Shown here: positions 1 through 10,647 of the stretch, piece by piece
How positions within the stretch are numbered: the first letter of the stretch is position 1
Layout of the letters: each line of letters begins with the position of its first letter
NCBI RefSeq assembly: GCF_000764305.2
Contig: NW_025943995.1
Location: 62,001-126,000, forward strand
Direction: 5' to 3'
Source of the DNA: Hyalella azteca
Taxonomy: Eukaryota > Arthropoda > Malacostraca > Amphipoda > Hyalellidae
DNA length: 64,000 nucleotides
Notes under the pieces: model-generated
Databases searched by the model: none
The model's input: only the letters and a program-made list of their open reading frames with translations
Told to the model about the DNA's origin: nothing
Made by a program: the position numbers and the translations under genes

Positions 1-505
1 TTGTGCACCAGGCATCATAGAATGATAAGTAATTGACCTAAACTATGATTTATTTCTCCAAAACATACAATGGTTGTCACTAAAACATTTCTTTCTGTTT
101 CAGGTATGTTTTTCACAATCTTTTTTTATAGTAAATTCACTTAACCCAATTAAAATGATGTGAAATTACAAGCCTTCCTGTAAGCTTACAGATACGAAAA
201 AAATGTTATAAGGCTGCTGATATGAAGCTTGCAATGGACAAGGTTGTTGTAAATGCTCAATGGCATGTTCATGGATATGGTAATATCCCATCAATAATAC
301 GATAATGTCACATCAATAATACGGTAATTAATGTATATGGCAATATCATATCAATAAAGGAAAAACAAGTAAAAATCACAGAAAATGTCATTTATTCTAC
401 CTCTACATCATCTACAATGAAAGAGGAGGACTTCAGAGTACTGTTAGTAATGGATGAGTATGCTCTGCATGCTTCAAATGTTTTGAAATGAAGTTTTATT
501 CCCGT

Positions 506-544
506 TGTCCCGAGTAGCCCCAACCGACGGGGCTACTCGGGACA
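506..544. repeat. Perfect hairpin with 16-bp arms
   Basis: TGTCCCGAGTAGCCCC (506-521) is followed after 7 bases by its exact reverse complement (529-544). The arm is the same motif that recurs singly at about 708, 913, 1260 and 1282 and again near 52128, 52482 and 52500. Confidence 0.85.
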
Positions 545-854
545 GTCTCTATTTTGCGTCTGGCACCTTACGAATAGCATATGGAATTTTTTTGACAACG
601 CCATTCGATAGCCCTGCCAATCAGCTATAAAATGAGACTAAACTTGTTTATGAAATGTTTCATCGTAAGAAGTTATTAACTGTTATTTAAAACTAATCGT
701 TCAAATTTGTCCCGAGTAGCCCCGGTTGACGGTATGACATTCTATGCACAATTTTGTAATGACCAATGATGCACTAATTTTTCAATAAGTGAGATTTTTT
801 TGCTGAGTGAGGTAAATGTAATAAATATTCTTTGTTTTTAATCCATTTTTTTCA

Positions 855-1300
855 TAACTGGAGCCTTTGCTAACTGAGGTTTAGGTTCTACTGTAAATGC
901 TTTTTTGGGGGTGTCCCGAGTAGCCCCGCCATGCGGAAATGACCGCCATTTTTTTTATTGAGGTATGTAAATACTGCAAATAAAGTTTTCATGCTGACAC
1001 TTGTCAGCCATTTCTTTCTAAGCAAAATTAGTTAATATGGCAAATATTTTTTTACTACAGACCTTAGCAGAAGTAACTTTTCAAAATATAATTTTCACCA
1101 TTTTTCTTAGGAATTTTTCAAAGCTGGTTTATGTAGTATTTTTTAACTTCCTTTATACTTCATAGATAGGAAAAATGTTAATATTTACGCCACTATATTT
1201 AGTTTTGCAATATTCCAATTAGTTTTGCTACTAAAACAGTTTTACGCCGTGTCGGAGGACTGTCCCGAGTTACCCCGCCCGTCCCGAGTAGCCCTGAATG
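855..1300 (+). repeat. Dispersed repeat, copy 1 (CCCGAGTAGCCCC family)
   Basis: About 450 bp starting at AACTGGAGCCTTTGCTAACT aligns by eye, with few differences, to 52075-52520 on the same strand. Both copies carry a CCCGA(G/A)TAGCCCCG motif followed by GCGGAAATGACCGCCATTTT near the left end, and two further copies of the motif at the right end. No coding capacity is visible. The family is unknown to me; it may be a non-autonomous transposon. Confidence 0.7.
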
Positions 1301-1734
1301 ATGGTATATATAGCAACTTGTTTCTCCATGTCAAATTAACAGAAGGAAGTGTTATTATGTTACTGTCACTGTTTAAACATGCATGAAGCAGTAATATAAT
1401 AAAACTTTTTTAATTGCCTCAGCTTGCTCTGAGAGCTCAAGTAGCCCTACTTTCAGCCTCTATCAATGCTATTCAAACCTATAAGCTTGTTAACCAGAGT
1501 TACCAGCAATTGGAAAGGTCAAGAAAGTGTTGTTGAATTGAAATTGACAGTAAAGAGCAAATGGGAACAATTATCAATCATTGGGCATGCTTGAATATGT
1601 TGACTTTGATGTTTGGCCACCTACACCGGTCGAGTTTTTTAGTATAATTGCATGGATCAGAGATAATTCTCCAAAGAGGGTTACAAAAAGCTATTTATGT
1701 TCTTGGATACAGGCTGAAAAGACTACTCTACACT

Positions 1735-1760
1735 ACACTGGCTACAAGTGTAGCCAGTGT
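1735..1760. repeat. 26-bp inverted repeat
   Basis: ACACTGGCTACA is followed by AG and then its exact reverse complement TGTAGCCAGTGT. It has no assigned function. Confidence 0.85.
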
Positions 1761-2062
1761 CTAGGTACAATCAATGCTAACATTACACATTGGATCAATA
1801 ATTGAAACCATTTCAATGTAAGAAGAGGATAATTTCAGATGAGATACATAATTTTTAAATTAGAATGGTATGCATGCCCCAACTGTAAGTGTATATGTAT
1901 AGAGTGAAATGTATCTTTGATAACTATTTTTATTGATGAAAACTTCTACAATTCTTTGCAATGTTTCAATGTATGAGAAACTTCTAAAAACAAAATTTCC
2001 TTTTTTTCAAACTACACCAGCTTTTTTAAACAAATAACTAATACATATATGGTGAAGTTTCA

Positions 2063-5000
2063 ATGATGGAGCTGGAAGATAGTGCAAAGTGTACCCCACA
2101 GCTTGTATGTTTCAGTCAAAATCATGGCAACAATGTCATATTGCTTGAGAATAACACTGTTGCTTACAGGTGAGTAAAACTTGTTGCTCATAAGAATTTT
2201 TAACTAGTTTTTATGCGTTTGATCATTAACGTACTATATTCACCTATAGAAATATTGTAAATCATTCACTATCTTTTGGCACTATCTGTCAAGCTATTTT
2301 ATGTCAAGCCAGATTTTGCTAGGCATCTGAATTTCACTATTTAATTCCATTATTATCAGAAAATAGATGTACTAAAGAGCAACTGCTCAGACTGCAATTT
2401 AGCTAAGCAGTTGAGGTTTTTGTTCTTTATTGGAAATTTTCTAGTGCATAGAAGTACCATATATCTACTACTAGTATATGAAATGAATGACAAGTTGATT
2501 TTTGTGTCTATCAGTGCAAACCAGTTCATTAATTACTACTTTTAACTCCCAACAGGAAAGCCAGCTTTGCCAATGCACTGACTCTATCTCAGCACCCAGT
2601 ATTGCCAGGAGAACTTTTCCTTCTTGAGATAGAACAAACAGAGCCTGGGTGGACTGGACACATGAGGCTCGGCCTCACTCAGCTTGACCCCACATCCCAG
2701 CTGCCGCTGTACTCCTTGCCAGATCTATCCAACCGAGGTGGGTCTTCCATCAAAGTAGGTATATTCCCCCTACCTCTCCGAAAAATTAGGCTTTATTTCC
2801 TCTTGATTAAAATGCATAAAATTGTTGTGGTAATGTAATGATTTCTGTTCTTTATTCATGTGAATCTTGATCTGGTTTACTTTTAGTCCTTGTTTGGGAA
2901 ATGAATAATATACAAGTTCAACATACTAAATGCAAGATGATGCATTAAAAAATATAAATAAATAAATAACTTCAACTGAGAAATACGCATGCAACTTTAG
3001 CCTATTGAGTTTCTTGAATTGCATATTGAGTTTCTTGAATGTTTTATTTTACTGCTTATTTATTCTTTGGTTGATAAGAGAGAATGTAAGGAGGAATGTA
3101 AGATTTATTGAGCTTTACCTTGCACAGCAAAAAGTTATTTGTAGTAATCTCATTATTCATCCAGAAAATGTTTAATTAAGTCTTTATAAATATAAGATGA
3201 ACAAGTTTCATCATGACTGTCCCAGTGTTTGTAAATTCCTTCATTGTATATGTCAATTATTTGTAAGGCAATTGTTTTACCACTTGATGGCCAAAAAAGT
3301 TCAAATGTATAATTTGAAATTCCTTATAGAATGGAATGAAAATGGTAAGTTAGGTAATTTTTGCATTGATGGCTTCTTAATTTTTTTATACTTTTTTCAT
3401 TTCTTTCTAGCCCAATAGGTACATACATGACATTTATTTTCCAAAATGTGTAATTTTGTGGTATGGTTTGCAGAAGATTCCTGGATCTGCGCTATCACCA
3501 AGCATCACAACCGTTTAAGTATTCGTGACGCTGGCAGCAACAACCACTTATCCCGAAGACGATGTTTAGGTCAACAATCAACTTTGTTGAATGGTGCCAA
3601 TCTGAACAGTCTCTCTGATGGTACTTCATTTCCTGAAGAAACTTTGTCTACTGGATCATCGCGCCATTTAACCATTGAGTGTAATGGCTCAACTTCTGTC
3701 TCAGGTTCTATCAATGGAATTGTCAGCAGCATTGCATCTGTCAAAGCTAAAACTGATAGATGTGAAATTTCTTACGAGCCTTCTAGCTCCTGTACTGCTG
3801 GAAGCAGCTCGTGTTCTACAGTCAAATCTAAAGTGTCTTCAGTCAGTTTAGCCTCTACTGCTCACAGTTCAGAAGACCATTCACTTTCATCAAATCATGA
3901 ACAAAAATCGGCTCTTGATGAGCTGAATGACTATTTTGTTTATGGGAATGGCCATGTGGATGATGATACTGAGAATGATAAAGAATCAGACAGTAGTAGC
4001 TTGAGCTCAGGAGAAAGTGCTACTCGCATCAGTAACAACATTAAGGAGTCAGTCAGACAATTGCTTATGAAATTAGCATTAGAGGAAAATAATTCGGCTA
4101 TTAATGAATCCAGTGTGATACCTTCGTCAGACTTATCTGCAAACGGCTTTGACAAAACGACTTGTTCTAAATGTTTATTAAAAATAGCTAATGGCAAAGA
4201 TGCGGAAAGAACTCAAAATGAATTTAGTGATTTAGTTGCTAGTAGTTCTTTTTCTGAAAGCCATTGCTCCCAATGTGCCCTGTTTGGTGTAGGGCAACAA
4301 AGTTTAGCTGTAGCTAGCTTGTTAGGTACGAGAGTAAAAAGTAATAAGTGTTGCAATAGCGATCCTTGTAGTAAAAGTTCATATGATAGTTCTACTGCAA
4401 GTGATGATCTTGACAAATGCTGCGTTTCAAATCAGAATATCAATGAACCAAATTCAAGATTTTTTTCTAGCAGGCTTGAGGACTGCAATGATAATTCACT
4501 GGCAGTATCTCCTAGATCAACACGTCTAATAACAACAAGTAATAACTTGACTTCTCAACGTGAGGACTGTTGCAGCAATCATATGCATGGAGTTGTCAGA
4601 TCTGAAATAGAAACCGCAAGTGCTGTTGAAAATTGTACTGTAGCTGGTGGAGAACTGGATGCAATGCAAGATGTTGAATACACAAATGGAGAAGAAGGTT
4701 ACGATGAACAGCACCATGAGTATGTGAGTTGTCTGACTCGTCTGTCTGTGGGTGACCATCACATCAGAACATCACGAGGCCTCGTGCCACGTTCTGTTCT
4801 CTTGCCATCTTGTTTCTCCAACTCTGCAGAGGGCTTCTCAGGCCAGCTTCCTCTGGCCACCGATGAAGGAAGCAGAATTGGTCTCATCTATTTACCACAG
4901 GTTTGTAAGTGAAATGTCAAACAAATAAAATCTTTAAATTTATAAACATCTAATCTTGAATTGTGGATATGAAAGATGTCGAGTTCGGTAAGCTTATCTT

Positions 5001-5817
5001 AAATTTTACCATGTTAAAAATCTGCGTGAATGACTGATGAGAACATTCAGAGACCAATACCACGTCATGACGCGTATTATATACAATACCACGTTCATAT
5101 AATTGCCAGGGAGGTGACTATGCAGAGATGCATTATATCATCAATGGAGAAGATCAGGGGATCTTCACACGACTTCTTCCTTACAAGGATGCGCCGCTCT
5201 ACGCCATTGTTGATGTATATGGCACCACCAAACGCGTGCGCATCATTCAGCTTTACGAAAGTGAGTTATGCTGCAATGTTTAACACTGTTGTATTTACGA
5301 AACTATTCGCCAATTTCTACTGTATATGATTGTTTAAGACTAAGGCGTAAGTCATTGTACAACTTGATGAAAATGAGTTGTGGAATTATATTTAGTAATG
5401 CAATATTTACCAAAAACACTTGTTAAATTTTCGCAGTATATGATTTTTTAAGAATCTGCCATAAATGAGGAACTTTAGGCCTATAGAAGCATCCATAGAA
5501 ATTGAACCAGTTGATGCTACACATTTATTTCTTATCACAATTCGGGTCACATTGTGTTGGAGTTCTATAATCAGATAATACTGTGTGAGCAAGTTATTCT
5601 ATTAATTAGTAATTATTATTTAGGTAATTAAGAATCTATTGGTCAAAGATTGAGTATTATTTATAAAATGTAAATGCTTTGTCTTATTTTATTGGCAGCA
5701 ATGAGCCTGAAGATGGCATGCCGCTCTGTCATCCTGCAACGGCTCGTGCCTGAAGACATCCCCCTCCTGCCGCTGCCGCCCCAGCTGCTGCAGTATCTCC
5801 TATCCTATGACGCCTGA
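2063..5817 (+). CDS. NEURL2: Neuralized-like protein 2 (NHR domain plus SOCS box)
   Basis: Coding exons: 2063-2169, 2556-2737, 3474-4900, 5110-5260, 5699-5817. All junctions are GT-AG and the sum is 1,986 nt (661 residues). ATG 2063 is the first after an in-frame stop at 2039. The neuralized homology repeat is split: its N-terminal half is at residues about 15-110 ([20 protein letters not shown], then [12 protein letters not shown]) and its C-terminal half at about 555-620 ([11 protein letters not shown], then [20 protein letters not shown]). Residues about 624-660 form a SOCS box ending in [19 protein letters not shown]2-family proteins are substrate adaptors of cullin-RING ubiquitin ligases, so a ubiquitin-ligase adaptor role is likely. 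The oddity is a serine- and asparagine-rich insert of roughly 400 residues between the two NHR halves, where the vertebrate protein has about 30. The stop codon lies within the first unit of a downstream minisatellite. Confidence 0.9.
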
Positions 5818-6172
5818 CCTTCTGTCCTCTCTTGCCTGACCTTCTGTCCTCTCATGCCTGACCTTCTGTCCTCTCATGCCTGACCTCCTGTCCTCTCATG
5901 CCTGACCTCCTGTCCTCTCATGCCTGACCTCCTATCCTATGATGCCTGACCTGTCCTCACTTGCCTGACCTTCTGTCCTCTCATGCCTGACCTTCTGTCC
6001 TCTCTTGCCTGACCTTCTGTCCTCTCATGCCTGACCTGTCCTCTCATGCCTGACCTCCTGTCCTCCCATGCCTGACCTCCTGTCCTCTCTTGCCTGACCT
6101 TCTGTCCGCTCATGCCTGACCTCCTGTCCTCTCATGCCTGACCTCCTGTCCTCTCATGCCTGACCTCCTGAC
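5803..6172. repeat. 22-bp minisatellite spanning the NEURL2 stop codon
   Basis: About 16-17 copies of a 22-bp unit (consensus TGCCTGACCTYCTGTCCTCT plus CA) begin within the last codons of the gene and run through the presumed 3' UTR. The TGA stop at 5815-5817 is the CTGA of the first unit. Confidence 0.9.
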
Positions 6173-6281
6173 AATCCTTTCTTGTGTCCTCTAAACAATG
6201 CGGGTTCCTCTTACTTTCTAGGATTGGTTCCTTGCGATGTCCGGTCCAATATTTCCCTCTGGTGTCCTGAAGAAATGAGCA

Positions 6282-6287
6282 AATAAA
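6282..6287 (+). terminator. Poly(A) signal candidate for NEURL2
   Basis: AATAAA lies 465 bp after the stop codon and 110 bp after the minisatellite. It is the first canonical signal seen, which would place the whole array in the 3' UTR. Confidence 0.5.
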
Positions 6288-6917
6288 TGGATTGAGCAAA
6301 TAGAAACCTGTGTCATGTGGATAGGAAGTGACGAATTGCCGACTGAGAATTGGTGCATGATACAAAAATCGTCCATATTAAAACCTTCGCATTGCACGAA
6401 CAAAAGTAAAGATCGTCACTGTAATTTTCGTGGTTGTCCTGTTTTGGTCCCCATTTTCACACGGCACGAGGACGCGTGGTATCTAAATACAGCAGCCCAG
6501 GGCCCATACTTTCAAAAAAATTTAAGAGATCATAAGTTCATCAGCCAATCATTGACGGCCTTTCAAGCAAAATCCACCAATCGTAGACAAGAAAATAGAG
6601 CGTAAGTACTTACGTTCACTTTGCGAATTTTGAAAGTTTGGCACCAGATCAGTAGAAAAAAAATCATATTTTGGACATGAATTGCTTAACTGAGCTGGTG
6701 GCGATCACAAATTATGGGACGATTTCTTGCAAGCTCTCATGATTCTTGATTAAGGTGTCAGAAAAGTAAAGTAGGTTCACATTGTGTTGAAATTCGCAAC
6801 TTTTTCCTACGAAAAGATGAGTGAATCTTATCTGGATTGCCAATAGTGCCATGAAACGATATTTAGCTGAAACCTGTAACCAATGTTTTTGCCTCCAACG
6901 CAAACGGTAGATATTAA

Positions 6918-7218
6918 GGGGACCGGCTACCCTCCGGAAAAACTTCTACAGTTATTATCCGATCAATATGAAACTTCGCATACATATGCAAAATGTAAAT
7001 ATAAGAACATTTTGCTCGTATGAATTTTTCGAAAAAATATATAGAAAACGTGAAATTCATAGAAAACGGCTACGCTTCCCTTTAAAGAGACGTCATGAAC
7101 GTAAATATTGGCGTACAGCGATGGCAGTGGTACCATTGGAAAGAGCAGAATTTCAGCTTTAAGATGAGCTCAAAAACCGGAAAAGCCAAAATTGAAAATT
7201 TTAGGGTAGCCGGTCCCC
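6918..7218. mobile_element. piggyBac-type MITE with TTAA target duplication
   Basis: The element is 301 bp. Its 16-bp terminal inverted repeats match perfectly (GGGGACCGGCTACCCT at 6918-6933 and the reverse complement at 7203-7218) and it is flanked by TTAA on both sides (6914-6917 and 7219-7222). TTAA duplication is the hallmark of piggyBac insertion. There is no transposase frame, so it is non-autonomous; the perfect TIRs suggest it is fairly young. Confidence 0.9.
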
Positions 7219-7863
7219 TTAAGAGACGGAGAAATGATGTCTTCTTGGCAGTTAAAATTTGTCAAAAAATGCGATTAAGGGTTTACCTACGTCACTGTTC
7301 AAACTTCGAACACTTGTATGAAATCAAATCAGCTGCTAAGTGTTTGCGATTAGTATCGGAGTTTTATTGAAACGAGTTTTCCCCAAGCTTTTAGATTACT
7401 TCATTAACGACCTTTTATTTTGCCTGGCTGAAAGTTCTTGTTTTAAAAGCTGGCATTTGTTTGTTTAATTATTGATATTAACTAATATTTATTTGTTTTG
7501 AATCTCTACTATTATTTAAATCTCTTATTTAATTAACAAGTTCGTGTCCCTATTTATTCCCTACTAACATTATGCTTGGAGCCAAAAACGTAAGCAAGTT
7601 TCTTGCATCACCGAAGTTTTCAGATACTTTCTATTCGGTTTTTTTATTAAACGTGAAAAAGAAAAGCTCGACTTACGGTCAGCGAATACGATGATAACTG
7701 CTAGATTTTATTTTAAGATTGTGCCCCTCGACTGTTTGATTTGTTCCTGTATATTACGGATAGCGAATATTCATCTCAGATACTGTCAGAGTGAAATACA
7801 GCATCTGCGGCTATCGATATTTCCTTACGCCCCAAGATAGCAAATGTAGTAAACTTTACTTAC

Positions 7864-7982
7864 TTCCCGCAGTGCGCGCATTGAAAGTAAAAAGCCGTAA
7901 TCATTTCTTAGTTCCTGCAGTGCGCGTATTGAAAGTAAAAAGCAGTAATCGTTTCTTAGTTCCTGCAGTGCGCGCGCCGAGA
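7864..7982. repeat. 48-bp tandem repeat, 2.5 copies
   Basis: TTCCYGCAGTGCGCG starts units at about 7864, 7912 and 7960, each followed by TTGAAAGTAAAAAGC in the first two. The 122-codon frame at 7791-8159 that spans it is repeat-driven and is not called as a gene. Confidence 0.8.
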
Positions 7983-9018
7983 ACTATTAAATATCGATGT
8001 AGCCGCTACCCGGTCAAGTATCGTGTTCAAGACCTCGTCGTGGCTGTCAGCTTTCCTTGGTATCACCTGGAAAGAGGCACACTGTTGTCAACGGCGGTGC
8101 ATCAGCATTATTGTGTAGGTGGTAACCGCAATAAACATATACCTGGTCTTATTTTGTGATCTTATCAATGTACCAACATTCGTTTGAGTTTCAGGCCCTG
8201 AACGATTTGACATCTCGATCAGGACACTTTGCTTATCTACTTGTTGCCAGCCTTACGCTTAAGTCATGGCTTACAGACTCCACAATTATTCATTATTACT
8301 TGATTCTATTCAACTGATATTCGGATTTCCTGCCGACCACCTACCTACCTCAACTTTCGAGCTTATCAAACATCTCTCGTGGTTATATATCTATCATAAA
8401 ATGTTGTTTGGTTATATTGAAAGACTCAAACATTTTCAATTTCGGAATTTATTTCATTTAAGAGAAAGTGAATGTTTATGAAATTTAATGATAATAGTTT
8501 TATTCTTTGTTAATACTTACTCTTAGTTGAATATCTCGTAATTCGATGTGATTATTCCTATGTATTTTATTTCGGTAATGAAACCATTGTGGCTCGGCAA
8601 ACTGTTATCACAATATCAACCCACGACACTTGAAGAGTTCTGCATTAATTGTGTGGAGTTTTTGATTGTGCGAAGAAACCGCGGGTTGTAGAGGCTTATT
8701 TCTTCGTCTCAGGTTGAATTAAGATCATGAGTCATAAGTCAATTAGCGAAATGATGAATGTCTTTAGATTTTTTTGTACACGACCTACATTCAAACGTTT
8801 GTATGTATTCTTGTTACTATATGTTTACAATATCTATAGGTTCACATTAACAATTAAGTGACATTAGACATATACCTATTTCTCGAGCAAAAGACTTAAA
8901 CAATCCTATTTTTACGCTTGTTTTCGATATTGTTATTGCGATGCGTTTGTTATAATCAGTTCGTTTAGTACGAAATGAAAATTTATATGACAATTTTGTT
9001 TGAAGTTTGCGGTGGCCT

Positions 9019-9245
9019 TGAGTGAGAGCCTGCCGTGTTTCCCGTGTGTTTCTGAGTGAGAGCCTGCCGTGTTTATGAGTGAAAGCCTGCCGTGTTTCCC
9101 GTGTGAGTTTCTGAGTGAAAGCCTGCCGTGTTTCACGTGTGAGTTTCTGAGTGAGAGCCCGCCGTGTTTCCCGTGTGAGTTTCCGAGTGAAAGCCTGCCG
9201 TGTGAGTTTCTGAGTGAGAGCCTGCCGTGTTTCCCGTGTGCATGC
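9019..9245. repeat. Minisatellite, about 36-bp unit
   Basis: Roughly seven copies of a unit built around GAGTGARAGCCTGCCGTGTT, some shortened. It is open in several frames on both strands, which is a property of the repeat and not evidence of a gene. Confidence 0.85.
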
Positions 9246-9936
9246 CCTTTGAGCTGAAAAAAGGTGAGTTTTAGCGGCAGAGCAAAAGCTTAATATTTGA
9301 ATACTCACATTCAAATGTGAATCAAATTAATCTTTAGCTAAATCTGCAAGATGTCCAGTCAGAGAAATCTTGTTAAATTTAAGATCTGGATGAATAAAGG
9401 CCTCAGCATGATTTAATTTTAATAAGCAGTAAACAAGATGCTCGAACACTAGACGTCTATCATCTCTATCATGATAAATTGTCAAAGATGTCCCAAAGCA
9501 ATGTTACTGAACACTAGAGAACAACAGACATCTATCATGACACTGCTGAACACCTCTAAATCTACAACGGCTTTGTGGGCAAGTGATTTCGTAAGTTCAT
9601 CGCCGACAAGTACCAACGTAATACTAAATTGCTTGTAAGAATAAGGATTTTTCCTACAATAATTGTCATGACAGTCACAAGTAACGCTGCCTTGCTACGA
9701 TTCTCATGAGAGTTCGTGCTGAAGGTTCCTTCCTTATTCATGCTGAATTTTTCAACTTTGTTGTTGTGATGAATAATTTGGTGCTCGAGGCAGGAAATAA
9801 AAGCACGAAATGTTGCTACGTGTATGCTTTATCAGATGCTAGTCTTATTCTAATTTATTCGGCTTCAAGTCGTAAAATTTATTCGAAGATATCGCTGCCG
9901 CTGATTTATTAATAGAATGTTCAAGTTACCTGATAC

Positions 9937-9959
9937 TTACCGATAATTATTATCGGTAA
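9937..9959. promoter_or_regulatory. 23-bp palindrome with inverted GATA motifs
   Basis: TTACCGATAAT, a central T, and its exact reverse complement lie about 690 bp upstream of the HLH start codon. Each arm holds GATAA, the GATA-factor core, and the centre is an ATAATTATTAT homeodomain-like core. A cis-regulatory role is inferred from position and symmetry only. Confidence 0.4.
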
Positions 9960-10546
9960 TTGTGACCGATTGGTGAGGAATCTTCTCGCCCTTTCCTAAT
10001 TTATAAAATCTTCGCTCAAACAAAAATTCTCTTTGATTTACGTACGAAATTCAGTGTGAATCGTGAAAATGTACCGTTTGATGTGATGTTGTGCAATTCT
10101 TTCAGGTTTTGAGGTAAAATATTCCTTTTCAATGCACTTTATATTTTGAAATCGTTTAGGAAAGTGTCAAGTTCACTATATTCTCGACATTTTTATTTAT
10201 TAGAAAATATTGAATAAGTGCTTATTTCAATAATAGATGGTTTGCTGAAGATACAGGATTGTTTTTTCGACGATACTAGATCACTAGAAAGAATGTAATG
10301 TTAACATGTGCAGCGGGAAGTTACTGGATACGCGTCGAATAATACTCTGTTGTTATCTCCTGGTTCTTACATGCTGCAACGTTGTCATTGTTGGAATATT
10401 GCCTGGATAAGCCGCGACTAAGACTTCATCTTGAACCCCACGTCGCTTGGATACGAGCATTAGGACCAGGGACGACTCGCACTTGTGCGGCCAAAATCAG
10501 AGTTGGTGGAATGGACGCCTCGCGCGCATTGAGTCGCTCCCTCGGC

Positions 10547-10552
10547 CACGTG
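10547..10552. promoter_or_regulatory. CACGTG E-box upstream of the HLH start
   Basis: A canonical E-box lies 95 bp before the start codon, inside a locally GC- and CpG-rich stretch (10500-10650) that is probably the promoter or 5' UTR. E-boxes upstream of Id/emc genes would fit feedback by bHLH factors; this is inference. Confidence 0.45.
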
Positions 10553-10647
10553 ACCGGCACACGCGAGCGCTGCGTTCCCACGAAGATCGCGCCGCTCGGT
10601 ATTGAGCGCCGCGCTCGCTCTTGTTTTCCAGTGTGCCACTTGTCACG

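Larger units (their letters stand above)
1..2062. other. Upstream flank, no supported gene
   Basis: This stretch is AT-rich. I see no convincing host exon in it. It holds short degenerate repeats near 270-360, a recurring CCCGAGTAGCCCC motif from 506 to about 1290, and a 26-bp palindrome at 1735-1760. A 74-codon open frame at 1581-1805 resembles nothing I recognise, and the palindrome lies inside it. The 5' UTR and promoter of the downstream NEURL2-type gene probably lie here but cannot be placed. Confidence 0.5.
6290..10500. other. Intergenic region between NEURL2 and the HLH gene
   Basis: No convincing exon is seen. The region holds a MITE (6918-7218), minisatellites at 7864-7982 and 9019-9245, and a palindrome at 9937-9959. 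The stretch 7980-8170, ending in a GCAATAAACATA signal, could be the end of an LTR but has no partner. The open frames of 60-155 codons here are explained by the repeats or look random. Confidence 0.5.

Noticed and set aside
1581..1805. 74-codon ORF with DFDVWPPTPVEF, faintly cyclin-like
   Set aside because: No second motif, no neighbouring exons, and it runs through a palindrome.
2738..2754. NEURL2 exon 2 ending at AAA/GTAGGT
   Set aside because: Phase mismatch with exon 3; the donor at 2738 keeps the frame and the expected length.
8847..9314. 155-codon minus ORF of TRETRQALTQKL repeats
   Set aside because: Generated by the 36-bp minisatellite; no homology or start context.
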